Part shown: positions 18,519-27,455 of the stretch, one piece after another
Numbering within the stretch: the first letter of the stretch is position 1
How the letters are laid out: each line of letters opens with the position of its first letter
Source of the DNA: an uncultured Desulfocapsa sp.
Lineage (GTDB): Bacteria; Desulfobacterota; Desulfobulbia; Desulfobulbales; Desulfocapsaceae
Reading direction: 5' to 3'
DNA length: 44,566 nucleotides
Assembly (NCBI GenBank): GCA_947311435.1
Contig: CAMZKT010000004.1
Span: 1-44,566 of the forward strand
Made by a program: the position numbers and the translations under genes
The notes under the pieces: model-generated
Databases searched by the model: none
Told to the model about the DNA's origin: nothing
Seen by the model: the letters and a program-made list of their open reading frames with translations, nothing else

Positions 18519-19237
18519 ATATTGACAATCCTCTGCTTTTGTCTGTAGATACTGCCACTTCATGCAGCAGTGTGGCGCTCACCCGGGGAGGTGTTTATGG
18601 GGGCGTTTCCATTGCCGCGCTCAGCTTAAACAGCAAAGTTACTCATTCCAGACGTTTACTGGCAGGAATTGATTGGCTCCTTAATGAAAACAACATGTGT
18701 CTTGCTGACATAGATGCATTGGCAGTGGGGCTTGGGCCTGGATCGTTTACTGGACTACGTATAGCAATGGCCACAATGAAGGGTATGGCTGTTGCTATGG
18801 GAAAACCACTTTTAGGTGTTTCCACACTTGATGCTCTAGCTTTTAATTGCTCGGGTGGACAAGCTCTTTGTGCACTCATTGACGCAAGAAAGAGAGAAGT
18901 CTACAGACGGTGGTATCAGCCAGACGAAAACACTATTTATCGTGCTCATGGGGAAATTGCAGCTCTTCCCCCCGAGGAGATGATTAAGGAAGTTACAGGG
19001 GAAAGCCTTTTTGTGGGGGATGGACTTTTGAGTTACGGAGATCAGCTGAAAACAGTGCTTGGCAAGAAGATGGTCATGGCACCTCGCAGCCTTTTTTCTC
19101 CTTCCGCAGAAGCCATCGGATTTTTATGTTGTGAGCAGTTGGAGGCAGGTGCAATTATGGATATTGAGACAGCCGTTCCCCTGTATGTCAGGTCGTCCGA
19201 TGCAGAGCTCAACCTAGCCAAGAAATGTAACTCCTAA
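18515..19237 (+). CDS. tsaB: tRNA t6A biosynthesis protein TsaB
   Basis: TsaB partners TsaD and TsaE to make threonylcarbamoyl-adenosine 37 in ANN-decoding tRNAs. The 240-aa product is of the ASKHA fold: LLLSVDTATSCSSVAL at the N-terminus, then LAVGLGPGSFTGLRIAMATM, the family signature, and LCALIDARKREVYRRWY. The GTG start overlaps the rseP stop by four bases, giving translational coupling. Placement between rseP and ispG is not the E. coli arrangement. Confidence 0.93.
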   Translation: MNIDNPLLLSVDTATSCSSVALTRGGVYGGVSIAALSLNSKVTHSRRLLAGIDWLLNENNMCLADIDALAVGLGPGSFTGLRIAMATMKGMAVAMGKPLLGVSTLDALAFNCSGGQALCALIDARKREVYRRWYQPDENTIYRAHGEIAALPPEEMIKEVTGESLFVGDGLLSYGDQLKTVLGKKMVMAPRSLFSPSAEAIGFLCCEQLEAGAIMDIETAVPLYVRSSDAELNLAKKCNS

Positions 19238-19378
19238 TGTCTTGAAATGTTGCAGAATAGACTGAGATGTGCGTAAGTATTACGGCGTGTAAGAAAACGT
19301 TATGATACCCCCGAACTATAAATGCTTGTGGAGCATTCCGACCTTTCATCTTCCAACCAGAGCATACGACACAGAATA

Positions 19379-20449
19379 ATGATATTGAGAAGACAAACAA
19401 GAAAGATATTTGTGGGTAATGTTCCAATTGGTGGTGGAAGTCCCATTGCTGTTCAGTCAATGACGAATACTGATACCAGGGATGTTGACACAACCGTTGC
19501 TCAAATTGAGACATTACAGGACGCAGGTTGTGAAATAATTCGGGTTGCCGTGCTAGACCAGGATGCCGCTGTAGCCATAGCGTCCATCAGGGAAAAAATT
19601 CGTATCCCCCTTATAGCAGATATCCATTTCGATCATAGACTTGCCGTTGCAGCCATGGAAAATGGGGCACAGGGTATCCGAATTAATCCAGGAAACCTCG
19701 GCGGCCCGGAAAAACTGGGAAGGGTGGTTGCTGCGGCCAGGACCCATAAGGTTCCCATTCGGGTTGGAGTGAATTCAGGTTCCATTGAAAAGGATCTGTT
19801 AAAAGAGTTTGGCTATCCCACCGCCGATAAACCAACCGCACTGATAGAAAGTGCCATGAGAAACGTACACCTGTTGGAAGAACAGGGGTTTGAAGAAATA
19901 AAAATTTCAATTAAATCTTCAGATACACTCACAGCAATAAGTGCGTATCAGCAGTTGTCCAAGCTTACAGATTATCCTCTTCACCTCGGTGTTACAGAGG
20001 CAGGTGGCTTGATTGCAGGTACTGTAAAGTCAAGTGTTGCTCTTGGCATACTCCTTCATCAGGGAATAGGAGATACTTTTCGCATATCACTGACCCGTGA
20101 TCCGGTCGAGGAAATTCGGGTCTGTTTTGAGCTTCTCAGGTCACTTAAGATTCGAGAACGCGGTCCTGAATTAATATCATGCCCCACCTGTGGGAGAACC
20201 AGAATTGATCTTTTTTCCATTGCAGAAGAAGTTGAACGCTACGTGCAGACCATGAAGTCCTCCATTAAGGTTGCTGTGATGGGGTGTGTCGTCAATGGCC
20301 CAGGGGAGGCCAAAGAGGCAGACATTGGGATCGCTGGCGGGAATGGAGTTGGCATAATTTTTAAAAAAGGAAAGATATTCAAAAAAGTAAAAGAGAAAGA
20401 TTTGCTGGAAACCTTTCTGGCAGAATTAAAAAAGATAGAAGCTAAGTAA
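19379..20449 (+). CDS. ispG: 4-hydroxy-3-methylbut-2-enyl diphosphate synthase
   Basis: IspG (GcpE) is the [4Fe-4S] enzyme that reduces MEcPP to HMBPP late in the MEP pathway. The family opening RRQTRKIFVGNVPIGGGSPI, QSMTNTDTRDVDTTVAQI, and GIRINPGNLGG are clear. The cluster ligands are in SCPTCGR and GCVVNGPGEAKEADIGIAGG. I prefer ATG 19379 (MILRRQTRK), giving 356 aa; the track start at 19322 adds 19 non-family residues. The ribosome binding site is weak, so the start is less certain than the identity. A small stem AATGCT/AGCATT lies at 19321-19337. Confidence 0.95.
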   Translation: MILRRQTRKIFVGNVPIGGGSPIAVQSMTNTDTRDVDTTVAQIETLQDAGCEIIRVAVLDQDAAVAIASIREKIRIPLIADIHFDHRLAVAAMENGAQGIRINPGNLGGPEKLGRVVAAARTHKVPIRVGVNSGSIEKDLLKEFGYPTADKPTALIESAMRNVHLLEEQGFEEIKISIKSSDTLTAISAYQQLSKLTDYPLHLGVTEAGGLIAGTVKSSVALGILLHQGIGDTFRISLTRDPVEEIRVCFELLRSLKIRERGPELISCPTCGRTRIDLFSIAEEVERYVQTMKSSIKVAVMGCVVNGPGEAKEADIGIAGGNGVGIIFKKGKIFKKVKEKDLLETFLAELKKIEAK

Positions 20450-20552
20450 CTGCTCACAAGATACCTACGCCAGTGTGGCCATGGAAAGATGTGGTGCTCT
20501 GTGAACAGTGATGTTCAGATAAAAAATAGAAAAGTCATTAAGGTTTGATCGC

Positions 20553-22262
20553 ATGAGGTTTTCAAAATCACTTATTCCAACACTCAAAGAGAATCCTGCA
20601 GAAGCAGAAGTATCCAGTCACCGTCTTTTGCTGCGTGCTGGATTTATTCGTAAACTGACAGCAGGTATTTACACCTATCTTCCCCTGGGCTTAGCCGCTG
20701 TTCGTAAGGTTGAAAACATTGTTCGTGAAGAGATGAACAGGGCTGGTGCCCAGGAAATACTCATGCCCATGGTGCAACCTGCTGATTTGTGGCATGAAAC
20801 TGGACGTTATGAAAAATATGGGCCGGAACTGTTACGTTTTGTGGATCGGCATGAACGCGAATCCTGTTTGGGACCCACCCATGAAGAGGTGATTACAGAT
20901 CTTCTTCGTCGGGAGGTTCGATCTTATCGGGATCTCCCCCAAAACCTCTACCAGATTCAAACAAAGTTCCGTGACGAGATTCGACCCCGATTTGGATTAA
21001 TGCGTGGTCGTGAATTCATTATGAAGGATGCCTATTCTTTCGATGTGGATGACAGATCAGCAGAGGAGTCCTACCAGCGGATGTTTGATGCCTATATGCG
21101 TATTTTCAGTCGTTGCGGCCTGGATTTCCGACCGGTTGAGGCGGATTCGGGAACAATAGGTGGAAGTTTTTCCCACGAGTTCATGGTGCTTGCTGATACG
21201 GGTGAAGATACGTTAGTGATCTGTAGCAGTTGTGACTATGCAGCCAATAGTGAAAAGGCAGCGGTTATGGCTGTGACTGAGGATCCAAGTCCCATGCTTG
21301 ATCTTGAAAAAATCGAGACGCCGGGAAAACGGAAGGTTCCTGTTGTGTGCGAATTTTTAGGAATTGAAGCTCAGGAACTTGTGAAAACCATGGTCTTTAG
21401 TGCAGCTGGTGAACCCGTGGCTGTTTTGGTGCGGGGAGATCGTGAAGTTCAGGATGTAAAGCTCAAGAATCTTCTTGGTGTTGCTGATGTTGAAATGCTT
21501 GGCGATAAAGATGTCTTTGACGCAACAGGAGTACCAACTGGATATCTCGGACCAATTGGTCTCAAGATAAAGCTTGTTGTCGATAACGAAGTTGCAGCCA
21601 TGAAAAACTTTGTGACCGGAGCCAATGAGAAAAACTATCATTGTAGAAACGTAAATATGGGACGTGATTTTGAGGCGTCAGCCGTGGCAGATCTTCGTCA
21701 GATCACAGATACAGACCCGTGTCCCTCCTGTGGCGAGAAACTTGTCATGAGAGAGGGCATAGAAGTCGGCCATGTCTTTAAACTTGGTACCGGCTATTCC
21801 GAGGCAATGCATGCCGTTTTTCAGGATAGTGACGGCCAGGACAAGCCCATGGTTATGGGGTGTTATGGTATTGGTGTGAGTCGAATCGTTGCTGCTGCCA
21901 TTGAGCAGAATCATGATGAAAATGGTATGGTCTTCCCTCTGCCAATCGCCCCTATGCAGGTTATTCTCTTAAACCTCGGGGTGAAGGATGTACAAATCAC
22001 TGAAGCTTCAGAGCTTTTGTATAAGGAGCTGTTGGAGAAGGGTGTTGATGTCCTGCTTGATGATCGTGATGAACGACCAGGATCGAAATTTAAAGATGCT
22101 GATCTTCTGGGTATTCCACTCCGCTTAACTCTTGGGAAAAGTTTTAGTAAAAATGGTCTTGTGGAGCTTCGACACAGGAGCAATGGCGCAACCGAAGAAC
22201 TGTTACCTCATCAGGTAACAGAGAGGGTGCTAAAAATAATCAACCTTGCAGCAACAAAGTAG
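20553..22262 (+). CDS. proS: Prolyl-tRNA synthetase, bacterial type
   Basis: ProRS charges tRNA-Pro. The 569-aa length and the insertion of roughly 180 residues between class II motifs 2 and 3 mark the bacterial form with an INS editing domain that clears mischarged alanine. Motifs visible: [16 protein letters not shown] and GPTHEEV (motif 1/2 region), [25 protein letters not shown] (motif 2), [19 protein letters not shown] (motif 3), and the C-terminal anticodon domain with [21 protein letters not shown]. It is directly followed by relA with no intergenic base. Confidence 0.98.
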   Translation: MRFSKSLIPTLKENPAEAEVSSHRLLLRAGFIRKLTAGIYTYLPLGLAAVRKVENIVREEMNRAGAQEILMPMVQPADLWHETGRYEKYGPELLRFVDRHERESCLGPTHEEVITDLLRREVRSYRDLPQNLYQIQTKFRDEIRPRFGLMRGREFIMKDAYSFDVDDRSAEESYQRMFDAYMRIFSRCGLDFRPVEADSGTIGGSFSHEFMVLADTGEDTLVICSSCDYAANSEKAAVMAVTEDPSPMLDLEKIETPGKRKVPVVCEFLGIEAQELVKTMVFSAAGEPVAVLVRGDREVQDVKLKNLLGVADVEMLGDKDVFDATGVPTGYLGPIGLKIKLVVDNEVAAMKNFVTGANEKNYHCRNVNMGRDFEASAVADLRQITDTDPCPSCGEKLVMREGIEVGHVFKLGTGYSEAMHAVFQDSDGQDKPMVMGCYGIGVSRIVAAAIEQNHDENGMVFPLPIAPMQVILLNLGVKDVQITEASELLYKELLEKGVDVLLDDRDERPGSKFKDADLLGIPLRLTLGKSFSKNGLVELRHRSNGATEELLPHQVTERVLKIINLAATK

Positions 22263-24452
22263 ATGGGAAAAGGCAATACACACATGGCAGGTCAGGAAGG
22301 TCTTAGAACCCTGACTAAAACCTATCTCCACGGTGTGGATCTCAAACCCATTGATAAGGCTTGGGATCTGGCTGTTGCAGTTCATAGTGAGAGGCAGCAT
22401 TTTTCGGGAACACCCTACCTTGAACATGTTCTGAACGTGGCTAACACGCTCGCATCCATGCATCTTGATCTTGATACTATTGTTGCAGGCTTGCTTCATG
22501 GTGTGTTGAAAGAAGGGATCTCCCATGCTGAGCTGCAAAAGGAGTTTGGTGATAGTGTGGCCATTATAGTTGACGGTTGTACTCGTATTACCAATGTTCG
22601 CTATAATTCCAAGTTGGCTCACCAGGCAGAAAATGTCAGGAAAATGCTTCTGGCCATTGCAGTTGATATAAGAGTATTGCTTGTAAAGCTTGCGGACAGG
22701 CTTCAGGATATGTGCCTGCTAGAGACAGTCGCAACAGAAAGACAGCGCGAAATAGCCCGCGAAACAAAAGATCTTTATGCACCGCTTGCATCACGTCTCG
22801 GGATTGATTGGATGAAGCGGGAGTTGGAAGACCTTGCCTTTCAATATCTCTATCCCGATGAGTATCTTGACCTGGTGACAAGGCTCGAAAGTTCTCTTGA
22901 AGAGCGGCAGAGATATGTGGATGAAGTCATCAAAATTTTTCAGGAGAAACTTGCTGCGAGTAAAATCAAGCCAATTCGTGTTATCGGAAGACCAAAACAT
23001 CTCTATTCCATCCATAGGAAACTTGTTGCCCAGAAAATTCCATTGGAAAGGGTTTACGATAAGGTCGCGTTCCGTATTATTGTGGATACGGTCAAGGAGT
23101 GTTATGAGGCGCTTGGTGTTATTCATGCGAATTGGGCTCCGGTTCCGGGGCGTATTAAAGATTTTATCTCGGTACCCAAGGCGAACAATTACCAGTCCAT
23201 GCATACCACTGTGGTTGGGCCGAGAGATCATTTTATAGAGATTCAGATCCGTACAGAAGAAATGAATCGTATTGCTCAGGAAGGTGTTGCTGCACACTGG
23301 GCTTATAAAGAGGGACAGAATGTAACAGAGACAGATACCAGACTGTTTAAAGATTTGAAAAATCTTGTCAAAACCCTTCAGGAAGTAGAGGATCCTCGAG
23401 AATTTCTTGAGACTGTTCATGGGGAACTTGACACTCCTGAGGTCTATGCTTTAACTCCAGCCGGAGAAGTGAAGGAGTTTCCCAAACATGCCTGTCCCAT
23501 CGATTTTGCCTATTCAATTCACACGGAAGTTGGAGACCACTGTGTCGGGGCCAAGGTAAACGGAAAACTTGTTCCGCTGAAATATTCCATTCAAAATGGT
23601 GATATTCTGGAAATTATCACCTCCAGCAGTCAGCATCCGCGACGTGGATGGCTGAAGCTTGTAAAAACCAGTAAAGCAAGAGCTAGAATACGTTTCTGGC
23701 TGCGCAGGGCCGATCGGGTAAAAGCACTTAATCTTGGTCGTGAGATATGTGAAAAAGAGCTAAAAAAATATGATACCACCCTGAAGAGAATGGTCAAGAG
23801 TGGACAATTGAAGCAGCTGTTGAAGGATTTACGGTCTAACTCTCTGGATGATATGTTGGCCAAAGTGGGGAGTGGAATGATTGCTATTTCACATCTGATA
23901 CGCGCCCTTCAGCGTGTTTTGGTAGCACAGGATAGCGTAGGGCAGAGGATCACTGCTGAAGAATCCGTTTCTGTCAGGCAGGCGCATCTTGAGACGGCTC
24001 GCAAAAGGGATCGATCAGGGCCGGCCATATGTATTGATGGTGTCGAGGATATGCTGGTTAAGATTAGCCGTTGTTGCAATCCTGTTCCTGGTGATTCCAT
24101 AATGGGCTTCATTACCAGTGGCCGTGGTATTTCTGTACATAAGAAAGAGTGTGTTAATTTACAGGCAACAGATCCTCAGAGATGGATTGATGTGGAATGG
24201 ACTGCTATCCGGGAGGAGGGACACAGGGTTGAACTCAAGGTCAGTGCCGAGAATGGCAAAGGTGTTTTTGCAGCCATTAGTAGTGCCATCGGGGCTGACG
24301 ATGCAAATATTATAGAAATATCTGCCCGCACAACTCCGGCAGGTACTGCTGAATTTCACATTGTTTTGGAAGTGGATGGCCTGGAACATCTGCAGCTGCT
24401 TCTTCAGCATCTTCGACAGATGGAGCAGGTAATAACTGCAAGACGGTTATAG
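22263..24452 (+). CDS. relA: RelA/SpoT-family (p)ppGpp synthetase with degenerate hydrolase
   Basis: This 729-aa protein has the long RSH layout. The N-terminal HD-type domain (residues about 30-180) has GTPYLEHVLNVA and LLHGVLKEG where active hydrolases have LLHDVVEDT, and KLADRLQDM where they have KLADRLHNM. The metal Asp and the catalytic Glu-Asp are thus changed, so ppGpp hydrolysis is probably lost. The synthetase domain is intact: VPGRIKDFISVPKANNYQSM, IEIQIRTEEMNRIAQEG. TGS (TPEVYALTPAGEVKEFP), a Cys-bearing linker (ISRCCNPVPGDSIMG) and a C-terminal ACT domain follow. The start abuts the proS stop; ATG 22284 is an alternative. Confidence 0.93.
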   Translation: MGKGNTHMAGQEGLRTLTKTYLHGVDLKPIDKAWDLAVAVHSERQHFSGTPYLEHVLNVANTLASMHLDLDTIVAGLLHGVLKEGISHAELQKEFGDSVAIIVDGCTRITNVRYNSKLAHQAENVRKMLLAIAVDIRVLLVKLADRLQDMCLLETVATERQREIARETKDLYAPLASRLGIDWMKRELEDLAFQYLYPDEYLDLVTRLESSLEERQRYVDEVIKIFQEKLAASKIKPIRVIGRPKHLYSIHRKLVAQKIPLERVYDKVAFRIIVDTVKECYEALGVIHANWAPVPGRIKDFISVPKANNYQSMHTTVVGPRDHFIEIQIRTEEMNRIAQEGVAAHWAYKEGQNVTETDTRLFKDLKNLVKTLQEVEDPREFLETVHGELDTPEVYALTPAGEVKEFPKHACPIDFAYSIHTEVGDHCVGAKVNGKLVPLKYSIQNGDILEIITSSSQHPRRGWLKLVKTSKARARIRFWLRRADRVKALNLGREICEKELKKYDTTLKRMVKSGQLKQLLKDLRSNSLDDMLAKVGSGMIAISHLIRALQRVLVAQDSVGQRITAEESVSVRQAHLETARKRDRSGPAICIDGVEDMLVKISRCCNPVPGDSIMGFITSGRGISVHKKECVNLQATDPQRWIDVEWTAIREEGHRVELKVSAENGKGVFAAISSAIGADDANIIEISARTTPAGTAEFHIVLEVDGLEHLQLLLQHLRQMEQVITARRL

Positions 24453-24537
24453 GGGAGGCTGGAGCCAGATAGAAGCCACACCGGTCATTTGTGTGTGGGG
24501 TACTGTGAGCCGTGACCTCAAAAGACCAAGATTTCTT

Positions 24538-24551
24538 TAGGAGGAAAAATG
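24538..24551 (+). promoter_or_regulatory. Strong Shine-Dalgarno for the Smr-family reading frame
   Basis: TAGGAGG (24538-24544) stands six bases before GTG 24551. This GTG opens a frame (KEYIYVVFSGRYIGR) that is broken shortly afterwards, while the following frame lacks a Shine-Dalgarno. This decides the probable original start of the Smr gene. Confidence 0.6.
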
Positions 24552-24642
24552 TGAAAGAATATATCTACGTAGTGTTTTCCGGAAGATACATTGGTCGGCT
24601 AGAGTCGAAGCAAGAGAAGCAGCAAACAGACTCCTCGCGCAG

Positions 24643-25122
24643 TTGAAGAACCATACAGCAATGCAAGTTTGTCAGATATGTGGCAATGATATCGATTTTA
24701 GACTTCATCATTGTCCCCATTGTGGAAACGAACAGGAAAAAGATGGACAGAATCAATTCAAGGCAGGGAGAAGAGAACTTCATCAGAAAACCATAAATCT
24801 TGAGAAAGGACTCCCAACTGTTCAACAGGCTCTGATAAAATTTGAGCAGGAATTAAAGACCGCACGTCTCGAACGATACCGTTTACTCACCTTGATTCAC
24901 GGCTACGGTTCCACGGGAAAGGGTGGTGTAATTCGGCTTGAATGTCGAAAAACCCTCGATTATTTCCAAAATAAAGGTAAAATAGTACAAGTGATCTATG
25001 GCGAAGATTTCCATCACCGGCACGGTGTGGTAAAACATCTCTTGAGTAGATTTCCAATTCTATCCCGACATCCACATTTGAATAAGAAAAATAAAGGAAT
25101 TACAATCATACTGTTGTTTTGA
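24643..25122 (+). CDS. Zinc-ribbon and Smr-domain protein (apparent 5' frameshift)
   Basis: The open frame encodes a two-cysteine-pair ribbon (CQICGNDIDFRLHHCPHC), a short coiled region (residues about 42-80) and a C-terminal Smr-like domain with LTLIHGYGSTGKGGVIRLEC. Smr domains bind or nick nucleic acids in MutS2-related and stand-alone proteins; the role here is unknown. The TTG at 24643 has no ribosome binding site. The frame is open upstream and reads ARVEAREAANRLLAQLKNHT, continuing a different frame that begins at GTG 24551 after a strong AGGAGG. One missing G near 24597 would join them into a single protein of about 190 aa. It may be a real pseudogene or a sequence error. Confidence 0.65.
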   Translation: MKNHTAMQVCQICGNDIDFRLHHCPHCGNEQEKDGQNQFKAGRRELHQKTINLEKGLPTVQQALIKFEQELKTARLERYRLLTLIHGYGSTGKGGVIRLECRKTLDYFQNKGKIVQVIYGEDFHHRHGVVKHLLSRFPILSRHPHLNKKNKGITIILLF

Positions 25123-25169
25123 AAACGTGATTTTTGGCAGATTAGTGCTTTTCGTTGTGAACAGTTAAC

Positions 25170-25197
25170 TTGCGAGATGCTGAAAAATGCTTATATG
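25170..25197 (+). promoter_or_regulatory. Candidate promoter upstream of the FKBP gene
   Basis: TTGCGA (25170-25175) and TATATG (25192-25197) are spaced by 16 bp, 57 bp before the ATG of the next gene. Each box matches the sigma-70 consensus at four of six positions or so. Confidence 0.35.
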
Positions 25198-25253
25198 TTT
25201 GGTAGTTCAATATTACTGACGTTATCACATTATTTAATTTAAAGGAGTTTGAA

Positions 25254-25970
25254 ATGAAGCGAATTGTAGGAATTGCCCTTGTTGCATGTCTTAGTGTTCC
25301 CTGTGCAGTATTGGCAGTAGATGCCGGAAAGACAGCTGAGTTGACATCATTTAAAGATAAGCTCAGTTACAGTATGGGCCTTGATATGGGGAAATATCTT
25401 CATAACATAGGTGAAGAGATTGATTATGACCGTTTGATACTTGGTTTACAAGGTGGGTTTGAAGGGACGGAAGCCCTGCTGAGTATAGAAGAGATGCAGA
25501 GTGTGCAGAAAGAGTTTGCTGAGAAAATGCAGGCAAAGCAGGAAGCGCAGATGAAAGCTATTCAGGAAAAGAACCTGAAAGCCGGAGAAAAATTTCTTGC
25601 AGAAAATAAAACTAAAAAAGGCGTTATTGTAACAGAAAGCGGTCTGCAGTATGAAGTTATAAAAGAAGGCAATGGTGCCACACCAGGCCCTGAGGATACG
25701 GTTAAAGTACATTACAAAGGAACAAAACTTGATGGAACTGTTTTTGACGATTCCAATAAGCGTGGAGAACCAGCGATATTTGGTGTTACCCAGGTAATAC
25801 CAGGGTGGAGTGAGGTTTTACAGCTTATGAAAGAAGGTGCAAGTTACCGTGTTGTTATTCCATCGGATCTTGCATATGGGGAGCAGGGTGTTCCGCCAAT
25901 GATAGAACCAAATTCTGTGCTTGTTTTTGAGGTGGATCTTCTTTCCATCGAGAAGTCCACAAAGGAGTAA
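25254..25970 (+). CDS. Secreted FKBP-type peptidyl-prolyl isomerase
   Basis: This 238-aa protein resembles FkpA/Mip: a signal peptide (MKRIVGIALVACLSVPCAVLA, cleavage around residue 21), an N-terminal dimerisation domain (KDKLSYSMGLDMGKYLHN through a charged helix rich in K, E and A, about residues 35-125) and a C-terminal FKBP domain (about 145-235). The latter has DTVKVHYKGTKLDGTVFDDS, VIPGWSEVLQLMKEG and PSDLAYGEQGVPPMIEPNSV. It is expected in the periplasm, speeding proline isomerisation of envelope proteins. ATTTAAAGGAGTTTGAA is a strong ribosome binding site. It is followed by a tiny gene at 26008. Confidence 0.93.
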   Translation: MKRIVGIALVACLSVPCAVLAVDAGKTAELTSFKDKLSYSMGLDMGKYLHNIGEEIDYDRLILGLQGGFEGTEALLSIEEMQSVQKEFAEKMQAKQEAQMKAIQEKNLKAGEKFLAENKTKKGVIVTESGLQYEVIKEGNGATPGPEDTVKVHYKGTKLDGTVFDDSNKRGEPAIFGVTQVIPGWSEVLQLMKEGASYRVVIPSDLAYGEQGVPPMIEPNSVLVFEVDLLSIEKSTKE

Positions 25971-26007
25971 GCACTACCCGTTTGATTCTACTCCACGGGA
26001 GGTATTT

Positions 26008-26133
26008 ATGGCTAAAAAGAAAAAGAAATGTTGCAAGAAGATTGAAAAAAAAGGACGTTGTTGTAAGGGCTGTCCACTTCCTGATGATAAAATTAAGAAG
26101 AAAGAGAAAAAATTCAGGAAAACAATGAAGTGA
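26008..26133 (+). CDS. Small Lys/Cys-rich protein
   Basis: This 41-aa ORF starts at ATG 26008 after a strong CGGGAGG ribosome binding site; the 70-aa track ORF at 25921 adds a spurious 5' extension through the FKBP gene. The product begins MAKKKKKCCKKIEKKGRCCK and continues GCPLPDDKIKKKEKKFRKTMK: about half Lys, with cysteines CC...CC-x2-C. The clustered cysteines suggest metal binding and the charge suggests nucleic-acid contact, but I do not recognise the family. It lies 38 bp after the FKBP stop and may share its transcript. Confidence 0.6.
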   Translation: MAKKKKKCCKKIEKKGRCCKGCPLPDDKIKKKEKKFRKTMK

Positions 26134-26616
26134 TAAAAAAAAAATCAGGAAAAGTGTACATTATTAATGATGTGCGTGATACTGTGCTGAGTACCGTGTG
26201 GACTCTTAACGTACTTTTTGAACAGAATCTGTACGGTACTTATTACGTATCGTCAAAAATCTCTCGTTTGTCAGGCAGGTAGGGATTTCACCTTTGTTTT
26301 CATGAGATTGTGGACGGTGTGTTGCTACTGTTGATGCTTTTTGCCGTTCTGATATCTCCTCAGTGTGTTACCGTTTAAATCCAAGGAATAATAAGCCTTC
26401 AGTCGCCGCTGGACCAGCAAACCTTTCAAGGCAGTGTATTGGCGAAGCCGGATCGGTTATGCTGGTGTCCTCGGTAATATTGAAGGAAGGCCAAGTACTT
26501 TTATAAGAGATTTATAAAAACTTTAGCAACTCTCTTTACATATTTTGTCTGTTTTGTATTGTAGAGAGAATTGTTTGGGGAACTTAACGAAATTACAGAC
26601 CTTACTTGGAGTTTTT
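26134..26616. other. 483-bp non-coding gap
   Basis: No gene longer than about 40 codons with a ribosome binding site is visible here on either strand. GTACCGT (26191-26197) and ACGGTAC (26233-26239) form a 7-bp inverted repeat with a 35-base spacer. The 3' third (26396-26500) is more GC-rich than its flanks. It may hold an sRNA, a promoter region for the nitroreductase gene or the remains of a lost gene. I could not match it to a riboswitch class. Confidence 0.4.
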
Positions 26617-27414
26617 ATGAAAATCAGTCTCAGTTTGGATCAGGAATTATGTACTCAATGTTATTCTTGTATCTCAGAATGTCCCTTTGATTTATTAAGT
26701 GAAGATAAAGAGGGGTTTCCTCAGTTACGGAAAGCTGCGGTAAAGAGATGTATGCGGTGTGGACACTGTATGGCTGTGTGTGTCGCCGATGCGTTGGATA
26801 TCTCAATTTCCCCACTTGAGAGCAGCCCACCTGTGGATAGATCGCTGTTGCCAAGCCCGGAATCGCTTAAACATTTTTTAGAGGGTAGACGTTCTATTCG
26901 AACGTATCGAAAAAAATCGGCGGATCGTGCTACTTTGGAAAAGCTTTTAGATGTCAGTCGTTACGCCCCCAGTGCCCACAACAAACAGCCTGTCCACTGG
27001 ATAATTGTACAGGATTCGGAAGAAGTGAAACAGATTGCTGGGCTGGTAGTGGAATATATGAAGGAGCTGAAAATCTTTCCTGGTTTACTGCGTGCGTGGG
27101 ATCAGGGAGTTGATAAGGTTCTTCGTGGGGCTCCCCACCTTGTTGTTACTCACTGCGACCCTGGATACAGCGAGCACCCGATGGAAGATTGTACACTGGC
27201 CACTGCATACTTTGATCTTGCGGCCAACAGCTATGGAATGGGGAGTTGCTGGGCCGGGTTCCTTGTTCAGGCTGCGGCTAAATATCAACCTTTGATTGAC
27301 GCCTTTAACCTTCCAGAGGGGCATAAGGTGTATACTGCACTCATGCTTGGCTACCCTAAATATCGATACCGTCATATTCCGCAAAGGGATGAACCAAAGG
27401 TGACCTGGAAATAG
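26617..27414 (+). CDS. Ferredoxin-nitroreductase fusion protein
   Basis: The protein joins an N-terminal ferredoxin domain with eight cysteines (CTQCYSCISECP and CMRCGHCMAVC, residues about 11-60), predicted to hold two [4Fe-4S] clusters, to an FMN-dependent nitroreductase domain (from RRSIRTYRKK, about residue 90, to the C-terminus, with SRYAPSAHNKQPVHW for FMN binding and SYGMGSCWAGF). Such fusions are common in strict anaerobes; substrates are mostly unknown. I start at ATG 26617 with TTGGAG upstream; the track start at 26545 adds 24 unrelated residues. The gene converges with the operon at 27456. Confidence 0.9.
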   Translation: MKISLSLDQELCTQCYSCISECPFDLLSEDKEGFPQLRKAAVKRCMRCGHCMAVCVADALDISISPLESSPPVDRSLLPSPESLKHFLEGRRSIRTYRKKSADRATLEKLLDVSRYAPSAHNKQPVHWIIVQDSEEVKQIAGLVVEYMKELKIFPGLLRAWDQGVDKVLRGAPHLVVTHCDPGYSEHPMEDCTLATAYFDLAANSYGMGSCWAGFLVQAAAKYQPLIDAFNLPEGHKVYTALMLGYPKYRYRHIPQRDEPKVTWK

Positions 27415-27455
27415 CGGTTCTCAGAGTATTTCTATAGAAGGCATGTGGATGAACA

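Noticed and set aside
22791-23420. 209-aa minus-strand ORF inside relA
   Set aside because: It lies fully antisense to a conserved synthetase domain; a shadow ORF.
26396-26500. Possible cobalamin riboswitch near the Fe-S and corrinoid genes
   Set aside because: The GC-rich segment lacks the conserved B12-box and core pattern I would expect; I could not support it.
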